DNA of 64,000 nt from JAXMAR01 sp046350295 (GCA_046350295.1 JAXMAR010000015.1:81299-145298); one strand, 5' to 3'. Counted from the stretch's first letter, positions 17,505 through 25,842 are shown. Notes: a model not told the origin generated them from the letters alone. Numbers and translations: made by a program.

Positions 17505-18091
17505 TCAGCCTCCTGAAGCTGTTTTCGCAACTGAGTCAAACCGCGATGCAAGAGTCCCGCGACCGAGGCCTCGGTCCGGCCCATCTGCCTGGCGATGGCG
17601 TCGAGATCCTTGCCGTGCAGGTAGCGCAACTCCACGGCTTCCCGCTGAGGCGGGATGAGTGTGTTCAGCGCCGACGCGAGCCGAAGCAACTGCTCCTGGC
17701 GCTGCGCCCTGGCGTCGGGCGCCTCCTGCTCGGAGGCGAGCCAACGCTCCAACCGGGCCGACGCGGTTTCGATACCTTGTTCGAGAGAACTCTCACGGCG
17801 CGGATCGCGTTTTTTCCGGCTCAGATCGCGCACCGCGTTGGCGAGATTGTGAGCCAGGATCTTCCGCAACCACGCCGCCAGTTCGGCGCCGCCGGAGCCG
17901 CGAAACTGCGCCATGCTGGCGTGCGCTTCCAGCAAGGTCTGTTGCACAATGTCCGATGGGTCGAGCTTCGCCTGCCAGCGCGGATCAAGCTGCGCTCGGG
18001 CGAGCATCAATAGATACGCGCGATAGCGCTGGATGTGCGGCTCAGCCCCAGCGGGCCCTTTCATTGGTATCAGGCACTTTTCGGAGTCCAT
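17501..18091 (-). CDS. ECF-type RNA polymerase sigma factor
   Basis: The protein has about 197 residues. Region 2 includes YRAYLLMLARAQLDPRW and LDPSDIVQQTLLEAH, with the FRGSGGAELAAWLRKIL segment. Region 4 is LIPPQREAVELRYLHGKDL followed by the helix-turn-helix IARQMGRTEASVAGLLHRGL. This pattern is that of planctomycete ECF groups encoded next to large Ser/Thr kinases. It ends four bases inside the start of the kinase gene (ATGA overlap). I took the ATG at 18091 (MDSEKCLIPMKGP); 18064 is an alternative, and neither has a clear ribosome site. There is no anti-sigma gene, so the partner kinase may control its activity, as in some ECF groups where the sigma factor is itself phosphorylated. That is inference. 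Confidence 0.9.
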   Translation of the reverse strand: MDSEKCLIPMKGPAGAEPHIQRYRAYLLMLARAQLDPRWQAKLDPSDIVQQTLLEAHASMAQFRGSGGAELAAWLRKILAHNLANAVRDLSRKKRDPRRESSLEQGIETASARLERWLASEQEAPDARAQRQEQLLRLASALNTLIPPQREAVELRYLHGKDLDAIARQMGRTEASVAGLLHRGLTQLRKQLQEAE

Positions 18092-18335
18092 GGGAGCGCG
18101 ACTGGGCGTTTTTTTTTCGCGCCGCAGGGAAAGGACCGTTGCAGCAAACACGGCTCGTCCACGCCACTATCACAGCAGCCCGTGCTGTTCGCAAGCGGAT
18201 TCTTAGGGATTCGCAAGGTTGCGGTGGGAACGCGAACATGATGGCGGTCGAGGAGATTGGAGCAACAGAGCTAGAGTCGCCGGGCAAGAGAATCCGCGCC
18301 AGCTCGATCGACACTTTCCCAAATCCAAATTGCCC

Positions 18336-19613
18336 TCATCGCTGGAGAAACACCCGCTCCGCATTGCCCCGCAGCAGTAGCCGCGCCAGCTCGAGCGCCC
18401 CCTTCTCCGAGTACACCCCGGGCCGCACGAAGTCGTCCGCCAGCGTCTGCGCCAGGATGCGGCGGTACATGTTGAACTTTGGCAGCACGAACTCCAGCTT
18501 GTAGGCGTCCGAGTAGTAGCCGATCTGCTTGACCTTGGGGACCGCCTGCAGCCGGGCACGCAGGTCGTGGCTGATGTAGGCGGGGATGTTCGAGTACCAC
18601 CAGTGGCCGTGGGTGACGACGTTGGGGAAGATCCAGCTGTAGCTGACCAGTTCCTGGTTCTGCACGCTCGTGAGTACCGAGATCGGGAACGTGACGGTGG
18701 GAAAGCTGTTGAACAGCTCGGCGTACTGGATGAGGCTGGTGCGCTGATCGAACAGGTCCTGCCCCTGGTAGACGCCGAAACGATAGACGCGGCGGTTGAC
18801 GCCGATCATCAGGTCGAAGGGGAGCTTGTGCTCGCGGCACTGCTCGGCGAGGCGCCAGAAGACGCCGCGCGACACCGTGCTCAGGTTGACGACATCGCCC
18901 GGGTTGGCGCGGACGGCGGCGAGGGCGCGGGTGAAATCGGCGTCGGCGACCGGGGTTGGGGCAAAGTTGGGGGGCAACGAGATGGCGCAGGCGCCCGCCC
19001 GCTTGCCGGTGAAGCGCTGGAACAGGACGCGCAGGGCGCGCTGCAGCGTGTCGGCGTCGACGCCCTCGATGCCCGTGCTCTGGGCCAGGCGCTGGCGGAC
19101 GTCGGGCTTGTTGAGGTGGAAGACGAGGTCGTCGGTCCGCAGGCAGGGGACGTAGCGGCGCGTGTCGAAACCTTCGAGGTCATCGTCGAAGTCGTTGGTC
19201 AGGAAGATCATCTCGACGTTGGAGCGGCGCAGCACCTCGTCTTCCCAACCGGAAGTTTGAAACGTCTTCGCCGCGGCGTCCCAGAGCCAGTCGCAATCGG
19301 CGGGGTCAACGCGGTCCTTCTTGTAACCAAGGAAGGCGCGGGCGATGTCGAGGAACCAGGAGTATTGAACGGTGTTGTCGAGACGTTCGAGGTGCTCGAG
19401 GATGGCACGGACGCGCTGGCGGGGCGAAAAGGACTCGGCAAGGGGCGCCTGATCCATGCCGGCGGAATGGGCCAGCTCCGTGTAGTAGTGATAACCGAGG
19501 ATGTCGTCGAGCGTGCGGGCGGCGGGCTGGCGCGGGTCGATGTGGGAATGCGGGTCGATGAGGGGGATGCGGCAAATCTCGGTATGGAGATCGCGCGTGA
19601 GGCGGTCGGTCAT
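18336..19613 (-). CDS. uxaC: Uronate isomerase-family amidohydrolase
   Basis: The protein of 425 residues is in the UxaC family (glucuronate to fructuronate, galacturonate to tagaturonate). It opens with the family metal-site motif IDPHSHIDP (His22, His24). It continues with SGWEDEVLRRSNVEMIFLTND, and a TIM-barrel end with GYYSDAYKLEFVLPKF followed by MYRRILAQTLADDFV and the C-terminal cap ARLLLRGNAERVF. Many planctomycete members are divergent, so the exact substrate is uncertain. The ATG at 19613 follows GAGGTCCGCC. A 19-base palindrome 43 bases upstream may be an operator. It precedes the ECF/kinase pair on the same strand, but a gap of 244 bases suggests separate transcription. No other uronate genes are adjacent. 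Confidence 0.82.
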   Translation of the reverse strand: MTDRLTRDLHTEICRIPLIDPHSHIDPRQPAARTLDDILGYHYYTELAHSAGMDQAPLAESFSPRQRVRAILEHLERLDNTVQYSWFLDIARAFLGYKKDRVDPADCDWLWDAAAKTFQTSGWEDEVLRRSNVEMIFLTNDFDDDLEGFDTRRYVPCLRTDDLVFHLNKPDVRQRLAQSTGIEGVDADTLQRALRVLFQRFTGKRAGACAISLPPNFAPTPVADADFTRALAAVRANPGDVVNLSTVSRGVFWRLAEQCREHKLPFDLMIGVNRRVYRFGVYQGQDLFDQRTSLIQYAELFNSFPTVTFPISVLTSVQNQELVSYSWIFPNVVTHGHWWYSNIPAYISHDLRARLQAVPKVKQIGYYSDAYKLEFVLPKFNMYRRILAQTLADDFVRPGVYSEKGALELARLLLRGNAERVFLQR

Positions 19614-19655
19614 GGCGGACCTCGGGGTTGGTTTTTCCCGCGTGTTTTCCCTTTC

Positions 19656-19674
19656 TTACAACGGCTGGTTGTAA
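19656..19674. promoter_or_regulatory. Palindrome upstream of uronate isomerase, candidate operator
   Basis: TTACAACGGCTGGTTGTAA has perfect 7-base arms around GGCTG and lies 43 bases upstream of the uxaC start. The spacing and dyad symmetry fit a repressor site, but no regulator gene is adjacent. Confidence 0.4.
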
Positions 19675-19804
19675 AAAGCACCCGCACGGCAAAGTTTTCC
19701 GGGCCGGAAAAGCCGGACCTGTCGCGGAGCGCCGATCCCAAAAAAGATTTAAGTGCTGGCCCGTCAACGATGTGGGTCGGAGGAGCCCGGCCACTCGCTC
19801 TTGC

Positions 19805-19820
19805 TGGCACGCCCGTTGCT
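19805..19820 (+). promoter_or_regulatory. Sigma-54 promoter (-24/-12)
   Basis: TGGCACGCCCGTTGCT matches the sigma-54 consensus TGGCACG-N4-TTGCW at every fixed position. The expected transcription start is about 19831. No recognised gene lies downstream on this strand before the terminator at 20012. Confidence 0.7.
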
Positions 19821-19830
19821 TTATGATCCA

Positions 19831-20046
19831 GCGGCAAGGACAACGACGGACCCCGGAAACGGAAGGCCTTCCCCCAGGCCTGTGTTCGTCGGAAGGAGTT
19901 GCCACTGGTTCCCGCTACCAAGGCCCAACCCCGTGGGCGGGTTTGACCCCGGAGCCGGACCTGACCCTACCCCCACTCCCGTCAAAACTCCCCTCCAAAC
20001 CCCGCTCCCCCGCAACCCTCCTTCCCCCGAGGAGGGTTGCGTCTTT
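19831..20046 (+). ncRNA. Candidate sigma-54-dependent structured transcript
   Basis: This is about 215 bases between a consensus sigma-54 promoter and a strong intrinsic terminator. It contains a stem-loop AGGCCT-TCCCCC-AGGCCT near 19864-19881 and a GGAAGGAG motif at 19891-19898. No ATG or GTG start follows that motif at normal spacing; only a CTG (19905) would open a 14-codon frame. It could be a small RNA or encode a very short peptide. Confidence 0.45.
20012..20046 (+). terminator. Rho-independent terminator after the sigma-54 transcript
   Basis: A perfect 11-base-pair stem (GCAACCCTCCT at 20012-20022 with AGGAGGGTTGC at 20030-20040) is followed by GTCTTTTT. The T tract is on the plus strand, so it serves the sigma-54 transcript and not purN. 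Confidence 0.9.
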
Positions 20047-20118
20047 TTATCTGCCGCTTTTGCACCGATAGCATCGGCGCGTTCATGCACTCGGCGGCTC
20101 GCTCCGTCGCAAAGCGTC

Positions 20119-20736
20119 TCAGCGAATCCGCGTCACCCGGCCGTCGATTCTGATTCGCCCGGCGGCGAACAGGCGGATCGCTTCGGGATACGCCTCGGAC
20201 TCCGCCTCGAAGATGCGCTGCGTCAGTGTCTCCAGGGTGTCGTCGTCCAGCACCGGGACAACGCGTTGCAGGATGATCGGACCGTGATCGTATTCGTTGT
20301 CGGCGAAGTGGACGGTGCAGCCGGAGACTTTCACTCCGTACGCCAGCACCGCCTCGTGGACATGATGCCCGTAGTAACCTTTGCCGCAAAAGGCGGGGAT
20401 CAGGGCCGGATGGATGTTCATGACCCGACCGGCGAAGTCAGCAGGCACCTCGATGAGCTGGAGGAAACCGGCCATGCACACCAGTTCGGCGCCGGCTGAG
20501 CGACAGGCGTCGAAAATGCGGCGGCTGAACTCTGCGCGGGAGCCCGCCTCTTTGCGGTTGACAACAAGGGTGGGAATGCCCGCCCGCCTGGCCCGCTCCA
20601 GGCCGTAGGCCTCGGCATTGTTGGAAACGACAAGGCTCACGCGCGCCGCGAGCCGGCCGTCGGCGCTGCGGTCGATCAGGTTCTGCAGCGTCGAGCCGCC
20701 GGCGCTCAGGAGCACGGCGATGGGGATGGGCGTCAT
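20119..20736 (-). CDS. purN: Phosphoribosylglycinamide formyltransferase PurN
   Basis: The protein of 205 residues is a 10-formyltetrahydrofolate-dependent GAR transformylase of purine synthesis. Visible features are LLSAGGSTLQNLIDR at the phosphate-binding start, VCMAGFLQL, the catalytic Asn107-Ile-His109 in RVMNIHPALIPAF, and Asp150 in HFADNEYDHGPII. A typical PurN has Gly-Ser-Gly-Thr near residue 12; here it is Ala-Gly-Gly-Ser-Thr, a usual variant. The length is normal. It stands alone, and other pur genes are not in the window. The frame is intact. Confidence 0.93.
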   Translation of the reverse strand: MTPIPIAVLLSAGGSTLQNLIDRSADGRLAARVSLVVSNNAEAYGLERARRAGIPTLVVNRKEAGSRAEFSRRIFDACRSAGAELVCMAGFLQLIEVPADFAGRVMNIHPALIPAFCGKGYYGHHVHEAVLAYGVKVSGCTVHFADNEYDHGPIILQRVVPVLDDDTLETLTQRIFEAESEAYPEAIRLFAAGRIRIDGRVTRIR

Positions 20737-20933
20737 GAGGATAGTCTATGCCGATGCGCGCGCGTCGCGCAGCCGATTCATTGTGCGGCGCTTGTCCGTT
20801 CCGCGCCCTTCATGACACAGTTCCTCGAAAAACCGGAAAATACTGTCGGGTTCGCGATGCGGTTGGGAATGAACAGGATGTGCGGGCGGCACGCCGCCCG
20901 GAGGAAACTGAAACCCCTGACCATGAGGTTCCC

Positions 20934-21221
20934 ATGATCGCGTTGCTGACCCGCCTGTTCGCCGCCGGCGCCCCCGTGACCACGCAACCCGCGCGCCGCG
21001 CGCGCCTCGGCATCGAAACGCTCGAAACGCGCCAGACCCCGTCGGGCTTTGGCTCCATCGGTCACGCTCTCCAATCGGTCATGCATCAGATCTCCCACAT
21101 CCAGGCGTCGCTGGCCTCCCAGCTGGCGATCGACCACATCAGCCTCGGACATGCCCCGGTGAACGGCCAAGCGATCCACGGGAACATCCCGCAGTCGGTG
21201 ATCGACCATTTGTTCTCGTGA
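20934..21221 (+). CDS. Small protein with N-terminal LETR (LEPR-like) motif
   Basis: The protein has 95 residues. Its N-terminus, RRARLGIETLETRQTPS, resembles the L..LE.R..PS pattern found at the start of many planctomycete surface and secreted proteins. In those proteins the motif precedes a large extracellular domain. Here only about 65 residues follow (GFGSIGHALQSVMHQISHIQ, then ASLASQLAIDHISLGH), with several His but no known domain. It may be a short relic of a longer surface protein or a genuine small exported protein. The start at 20934 was chosen as the only ATG just before the motif; GAGG lies about 6 bases upstream. Confidence 0.6.
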   Translation: MIALLTRLFAAGAPVTTQPARRARLGIETLETRQTPSGFGSIGHALQSVMHQISHIQASLASQLAIDHISLGHAPVNGQAIHGNIPQSVIDHLFS

Positions 21222-21281
21222 GATCTCTCTGCCCTGCGCGACACAGACTCCGCCGCAAGACACGCGGACACGCCAAGCCGC

Positions 21282-22634
21282 TCACGATTTGGGCGCCGCC
21301 GGCGCTTTGCCGGCGGCCCAATCCGTGCCGAAATACCCGACCCAGGCCAGGTCGAGCACCTCGGGGCTCAGCTCCAGCGGATGACCTTGAAAGCGGCAAA
21401 TGTCGGCGGCACGCTCGATCAGGTCGCGCGGCTCGCACGCCCGCAGGTCGCGCTTCTCGGCGCGGTAACGTTCCAACAAGCCGCTGAGCATCTCGGTGGT
21501 GACGCTCAGCCCCTTGCGCTGGGCGTACTGCTGGAAAATCCGGGCGTATTCCGTCGGCGTGGGCGCTCCCAGATAGACCCGATAGCCCATGCGGCGTAAG
21601 AACGCCGGATCGGTGACGTCGTCCGGGCTCAGGTTGGTGGCGATGATCAACACGTGACGCAGCGGCAGCTGAATCTTCTGGCCGGTGCGCAGCGTGAAAT
21701 AGTCGAACTGGTGCTCCATCGGCGTGATCAGGCGGTTCAGCAATTGCTCGGGCGATATTCGCTCGCGGCCGAAGTCGTCGATCAGGAACACGCCTCCGTT
21801 GGCCTTGAGGTGCGGCGGCGCCTCGTAATAGCGCTGCGAAGGAATATAGATCAGATCGAGCAGATCGATGGTCAGCTCGCCGCCGACGATGACGAGGGGC
21901 CGCCGCACCCGGATCCAGCGCTGATCGATCGTCCCCGGCCGCTCATTGGACAGGTCGACCCGATGATGGCATTGCTCATCGAAGAGGCGAACGATGGTGT
22001 CGCCCACGCTGATGGAATAAGGGATCCAGTAGTCGCCGGGCAGCGCGGCGTGGATGGCCCGGCCCAGGCTGCTCTTGCCGTTCCCCGACGGGCCATAGAC
22101 GAACAAGCTGCGTCCGGAGGAGACGGCCAAACCCGCCAGTTGCGCGGCCCTGGGGGCGAGGACCAGCCCGGCGAGGGCGGCCTTGACCTGCGCCTCCTGC
22201 ACAGGCGGTGTATTGGTGAATTGCCAGCGCAGCATCGCCGCGTAGGCCTCCTGCCGGACCGGCGCCGGACCGATGTAGCCGCAGATCTCGAGCAGCCGCG
22301 CCGCGTGTTCGCGGCCGTTGTCGGTGATCTTGTAGTGGGAACTGGCCTGCGAGGTCTGCCAGAGTTGCTCGATCATCCCCTCGAAGCAGAGCTTTTCGAG
22401 GAGCTTGTTCATGAGCGCCTGCGAGAGGTGCAAGTCCCTAGCGGCCGACTCGGTCGTGAAGCGGGCGACTGTGTACGCCAGCTTGAGGAGCAGACCGGAA
22501 AGCGTGGCCTCGTCGAGGCCGGCGGAGGCGAGATCTTGCGGCGCGGTGGGGGCGATCAAATCGCCCGAGCGATGCAAAGCCGGCAGGTGGGGGTCCCTGG
22601 CAGGGGCGCCGGAGCTGGCAACGCCTACAGCCAT
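21282..22634 (-). CDS. AAA+ ATPase with N-terminal winged-helix-like region
   Basis: The protein has about 450 residues. The first 150 contain a predicted DNA- or protein-binding helical region (KLAYTVARFTTESAARDLHL, SHYKITDNGREHAARLLE). The ATPase follows with Walker A FVYGPSGNGKSSLGRAI, Walker B GVFLIDDFGRERI, sensor 1 LIIATNLSP and an arginine-finger-like FLRRMGYRVYLG. A C-terminal helical lid has EPRDLIERAADICRFQG. It resembles uncharacterised planctomycete and proteobacterial ATPases thought to act as MoxR- or DnaC-like remodelling factors; the role is unknown. I prefer the ATG at 22634, nine bases after GAGG, over the one at 22658. It begins 71 bases downstream of tRNA-Lys on the same strand. 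Confidence 0.8.
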   Translation of the reverse strand: MAVGVASSGAPARDPHLPALHRSGDLIAPTAPQDLASAGLDEATLSGLLLKLAYTVARFTTESAARDLHLSQALMNKLLEKLCFEGMIEQLWQTSQASSHYKITDNGREHAARLLEICGYIGPAPVRQEAYAAMLRWQFTNTPPVQEAQVKAALAGLVLAPRAAQLAGLAVSSGRSLFVYGPSGNGKSSLGRAIHAALPGDYWIPYSISVGDTIVRLFDEQCHHRVDLSNERPGTIDQRWIRVRRPLVIVGGELTIDLLDLIYIPSQRYYEAPPHLKANGGVFLIDDFGRERISPEQLLNRLITPMEHQFDYFTLRTGQKIQLPLRHVLIIATNLSPDDVTDPAFLRRMGYRVYLGAPTPTEYARIFQQYAQRKGLSVTTEMLSGLLERYRAEKRDLRACEPRDLIERAADICRFQGHPLELSPEVLDLAWVGYFGTDWAAGKAPAAPKS

Positions 22635-22704
22635 CGAGCGGGCCTCGTTGTTTCGCATGCGGCCATGGAAGAGTCGCTGGCGAGGGGAGATGCTGGAAAG
22701 GAAG

Positions 22705-22777
<73 letters not shown>

Positions 22778-22913
22778 GGAAGACTTTATTATTTGAAAAC
22801 GGCCCCCAGGCAGCAAGGGCAAGCGCGGCATTTTCCGGCGCCTGGGCTGGAGGACACGGTTTCGGGTCGACCGGTTCGCGCCCACGGCCGGGGGACACGG
22901 CCGGCGCGGTCGT

Positions 22914-22919
22914 TATAAT
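22914..22919 (+). promoter_or_regulatory. -10 element TATAAT
   Basis: A perfect -10 hexamer 26 bases ahead of the start at 22946, in otherwise GC-rich sequence. The -35 region is poor. A GGAGGA ribosome site lies between it and the start. Confidence 0.45.
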
Positions 22920-22945
22920 GACATCAGCGCCGGAGGACCGCACCG

Positions 22946-23251
22946 ATGCCGATGCCGCCGTACCCGCTCTATTGCTACACGAAGAACTGCAAGAACCTCG
23001 CACAGTACAAGATCGCCGCACGCTGGAGCGACGGCGTGCAGCGCGAGCTCAAGACGTACGGTCTGTGCTGCGAGCAATGCCTGCCGCAGTGGTTCCTGCG
23101 CGCGTTGGAGAAGCAGCGGGCCTGCGCCCTCGTGCCGGGCGAAACGCTCGACGTCCCGGGTGTCTTTCGCATGGAACGCGGCCTGCGCGACCAGCAACTC
23201 CACCGGCTGGAAGACGTCGAAAAGAAACTGGCGCCGAGCCAAACCGGTTAG
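22946..23251 (+). CDS. Small Cys-rich conserved hypothetical protein
   Basis: The protein has 101 residues. The N-terminal third has YCYTKNCKN, and CCEQC about 30 residues later, spaced like a zinc-binding ribbon. The C-terminal part is helical (RALEKQRACALV, RGLRDQQLHRLEDVEKKL). I do not recognise a named family; similar small Cys-pair proteins occur in Gemmata relatives. The start follows GGAGGA at about 9 bases, and a TATAAT lies just upstream. It is followed by a palindromic repeat and is not obviously in an operon. Confidence 0.7.
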   Translation: MPMPPYPLYCYTKNCKNLAQYKIAARWSDGVQRELKTYGLCCEQCLPQWFLRALEKQRACALVPGETLDVPGVFRMERGLRDQQLHRLEDVEKKLAPSQTG

Positions 23252-23263
23252 ACGCTGTTTCAA

Positions 23264-23314
23264 AACGGGACCGTCCCTTTACCATCGGCCGGAAAGAGCA
23301 GGGACAGTCCCCGT
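23264..23314. repeat. Palindromic repeat, GGGAC family, copy 2
   Basis: Arms ACGGGACCGTCCCT (23265-23278) and AGGGACAGTCCCCGT (23300-23314) are inverted. The sequence just before them (CTGTTTCAAAACGGGACC) matches copy 3 at 35949. It lies between two convergent genes. Confidence 0.75.
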
Positions 23315-23335
23315 CATAAACGGCCGCCTGGCCGG

Positions 23336-24082
23336 TCAGCCGCGTCCTTTCGTCCGCTCGGACGGCTCGCTGGTCTCCATCATCTCCTTGAAGCGCGCCA
23401 TGTCCTCGCGGATTTCTTGCTCGGGGTCGGAGCCGAAGAGAGAGGCGAGCGCGGCGCCGAGTTTGCCGCCGGGCGGATCGTACTTGAGGACGACGCGCAC
23501 CTCGGAAGCGCCGGCGTTGAGACGGGCCGGCTTGAAATGGACTGAGCCGGCGGTGTCGACCTGCGAGCCTTCCAGGGAACGCCAGGCGATCATCTCGTTG
23601 GGACGCTCCTGGTGGATCTCCGCCTCCCAGGAGACGCCGGCCCCGAGTGGACCCCGGGCGACCCAGTGGGAGCGCTTGCCGTCGACGGCGCGAACTTCTT
23701 TCAGATGGCGCATGATGCGCGGCAGGTTCTCCACGTTGCGCCAGAAGGCGTACAACTTGCTCGCCGGCGCGTTCACATTGATGGAATACTCGAGCTTGTA
23801 GCCGACGCCGGCCGGGACGCTCGTGGCCGGGCCCGGTTTGCCGGCGGTGTTGACGCCGAGCGCCTGATAAAGGGCGCAATGGCCACTCACGCCGCGCTGC
23901 AACAGCAAGCCGCCGGCCGCCGCGACCGCGACGCCGATGAGGTCGCGCCGCGCCAGGCCGTAGACCGCCAGGGCCCCCCCGCCGATGAGAGAGGCGAGAC
24001 GCTCGACGTCCCCGACGTTGGTGGCGGAAGCGGCGGCGCTGGGGCGAGCCATGGAACCCGGTCCAACCAGTGACATCGTCAT
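23336..24082 (-). CDS. SRPBCC-family protein with N-terminal membrane segments
   Basis: The protein has 248 residues. The N-terminal 70 contain Gly/Ala-rich hydrophobic helices (LASLIGGGALAVYGLARRD, LIGVAVAAAGGLLLQRG), resembling the DUF2892-type segment. From about 95 to 225 a START/polyketide-cyclase fold follows (EYSINVNAPASKLYAFWRN, ENLPRIMRHLKEVRAV, ISWRSLEG-like IAWRSLEGSQV). Proteins of this layout are often annotated as cyclase/dehydrase or YgaP-like and may bind lipids or hydrophobic ligands. The ATG at 24082 has an AGGAG site six bases upstream; longer in-frame starts have no support. Confidence 0.82.
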   Translation of the reverse strand: MTMSLVGPGSMARPSAAASATNVGDVERLASLIGGGALAVYGLARRDLIGVAVAAAGGLLLQRGVSGHCALYQALGVNTAGKPGPATSVPAGVGYKLEYSINVNAPASKLYAFWRNVENLPRIMRHLKEVRAVDGKRSHWVARGPLGAGVSWEAEIHQERPNEMIAWRSLEGSQVDTAGSVHFKPARLNAGASEVRVVLKYDPPGGKLGAALASLFGSDPEQEIREDMARFKEMMETSEPSERTKGRG

Positions 24083-24206
24083 GGTGCACTCCTCGAATGG
24101 GCGCAAACGCGGGCTTCGCCGCTCCCGCATGGATAGACTTTCATCTCTTGGCGAAGAAGAAGAAGAAATACGGCAAACGGCGTGCCCGCTGGAGGGCGCC
24201 GCCACA

Positions 24207-25085
24207 TTACTCGCGCGGGGCGCTGGACGCGTTAGCGCATATGGCGCCGTGCTGATAGCACGTGAAGCAGGCCGGCTGATCCAGGGGAATGGGACGACAC
24301 GCCTCGGCCAGGCTCTGACCAAGGAGGGCGCCCGGGCTTTCCAGCAAGATGGGGCAGACCATGACGCCGCGATCGGTGACGATGCGGCTGTGGTGGCAGA
24401 GGAGGTTGGACGCGTCGTAGTTTGCCATCATGTCTTCCGTGACGCGCTCCTCGGGCAGATAGCCGCGCCGGCGTTCAACCTCGGCGCCAAGGCGCAGCGT
24501 GGGCAGAATCTTGACGCGTGGCCGGGCGTAGCCGATGCCGCGCAGCAGCCGGGCCATTTGCTCGAAGACGTTTGCCTCGTCTTGATCGTCTTTAGTCTGG
24601 GCGAGGACGACGATGGGGAGAAAGTCGTGCGCCAGCAATTGGCCGATGCCGGCGAGGATGCGTGCGAATGTGCCGTGGCCGCGGACCGGGTCGTTCTCCG
24701 CGGGCGTGGCGCCGTCGAGGGAGACGCGGAATTCGAGGCTGTAGAGGGAGTTCTCCTCGGCGATGCGCAGGCGGCGGAGCGATTCGTCATGGAAAACCGT
24801 GCCGTTGGTGAGGACGGTGGCGGGGCCAAAGCGGAGCGTGGTTTCGAGGATCTCGGTCATGTGCGGATGCAGGAACGGCTCGCCGCCGGTGAAGTAATAC
24901 TCCTTGACGCCGAGGCGGGCCGACTCCTCGAGATAGCGTTCGATGACCGGGAGGTCGAGAAAACCGAAGGCGTGGTTGGTCGGGCTGCAACTGATGAAGC
25001 AATGGCGGCAGCGCAGATTGCAAAGCGTGCCGGTGACCTGGAACCAGAGGTCGTCGAGGTGGGCGAGGGGTTGAAGTGGGGACAT
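24207..25085 (-). CDS. Radical SAM protein with C-terminal Cys-rich (SPASM-like) region
   Basis: The protein has 292 residues. The radical SAM cluster motif is C22-NLR-C26-RH-C29 (CxxxCxxC), within VTGTLCNLRCRHCFISCSPT. A GGEP-like SAM-binding motif, YYFTGGEPFLHPH, and SLEFRVSLDGATP follow in the usual order. The C-terminus has further Cys (CHHSRIV, MVCPILLE, CFTCYQHGAICAN) that could hold auxiliary iron-sulfur clusters as in SPASM proteins. Such proteins modify peptides, sugars or cofactors; no precursor peptide or tailoring gene is adjacent, so the substrate is unknown. The start at 25085 is taken because the SAM barrel begins right after it. Confidence 0.85.
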   Translation of the reverse strand: MSPLQPLAHLDDLWFQVTGTLCNLRCRHCFISCSPTNHAFGFLDLPVIERYLEESARLGVKEYYFTGGEPFLHPHMTEILETTLRFGPATVLTNGTVFHDESLRRLRIAEENSLYSLEFRVSLDGATPAENDPVRGHGTFARILAGIGQLLAHDFLPIVVLAQTKDDQDEANVFEQMARLLRGIGYARPRVKILPTLRLGAEVERRRGYLPEERVTEDMMANYDASNLLCHHSRIVTDRGVMVCPILLESPGALLGQSLAEACRPIPLDQPACFTCYQHGAICANASSAPRE

Positions 25086-25166
25086 GGCGTTGGCTCGGGG
25101 ACCGGCGGCTCCGGCTCTGTGAACGGGGCTAGACTAAACGATCGTTACTGTAGCGTTTTTTTGGGT

Positions 25167-25195
25167 TTGACTCCTTCAGTTTTCGACGGTACTTT
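25167..25195 (+). promoter_or_regulatory. Predicted sigma-70 promoter of the membrane protein/regulator pair
   Basis: TTGACT at 25167-25172 and TACTTT at 25190-25195 are 17 bases apart, 27 bases upstream of the ATG at 25222 and in an unusually AT-rich stretch. AAGAGGAAA serves as the ribosome site. Confidence 0.5.
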
Positions 25196-25221
25196 ACGAT
25201 ACAAAGCAAGAGGAAACACCC

Positions 25222-25842
25222 ATGGACCTGCGCGAAGCCCTGGCACAGATCTCGGAGATTCGACAGCAGGTGGCGCGCGGTGAGACGTTCCGCGGCTTCA
25301 AGGCGCTGCCGGTCGCCTTCTCCGGGTTGCTGGCCGGGGCGGCGGCCCTGTATCAGGCGCTGGCACTGCCGGAGCCACAACTCGATCTGGCGGCCTACTT
25401 CCGGATCTGGCTGGGCGCCGCGCTCATCGCGCTCGTGGTCACGGGACTCGCGGTGTACCTCCATTGCCGGCAGCCGGCGGCCGCGTTGCGGCGGCAGCTG
25501 GCCATGCTGGTTCTGGGGCAGTTCTTGCCGTGCCTGATCGTGGGCGGACTGGTCCTCTTCGTCCTCTGGCATCAAGCGCCGCAGTGCCTGTGGATTTTGC
25601 CGGGACTCTGGTCGATCCTGTTTGGCCTGGGGATCTTCGCGACCTGGCGTTTGTTGCCCGGAGCGATCTTCTGGGTCGGCGTATTTTACGTGACCGCCGG
25701 CTGTTTCACGCTGGCATGGGCCCAGGGCGAACACGCCCTCTCTCCCTGGGCGATGGGTCTTCCCTTCGGCGTGGGCCAACTGTTGACCGCCGCCATTCTC
25801 TACTGGACTCTGGAACGTTCCGATGTCGAAGAAACGCGATAA
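25222..25842 (+). CDS. Multi-pass membrane protein paired with a winged-helix regulator
   Basis: The protein has 206 residues. After a short cytoplasmic helix (REALAQISEIRQQVARGETF) there are about six hydrophobic segments, for example ALPVAFSGLLAGAAALYQAL, LGAALIALVVTGLAVYL and LVLGQFLPCLIVGGLVLFVL. There is no catalytic motif. Gene pairs of this membrane protein and a small winged-helix protein recur in many bacteria, where the regulator probably controls the pair. Here the last 20 bases overlap the start of the regulator gene. The role in the membrane is unknown. Confidence 0.8.
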   Translation: MDLREALAQISEIRQQVARGETFRGFKALPVAFSGLLAGAAALYQALALPEPQLDLAAYFRIWLGAALIALVVTGLAVYLHCRQPAAALRRQLAMLVLGQFLPCLIVGGLVLFVLWHQAPQCLWILPGLWSILFGLGIFATWRLLPGAIFWVGVFYVTAGCFTLAWAQGEHALSPWAMGLPFGVGQLLTAAILYWTLERSDVEETR

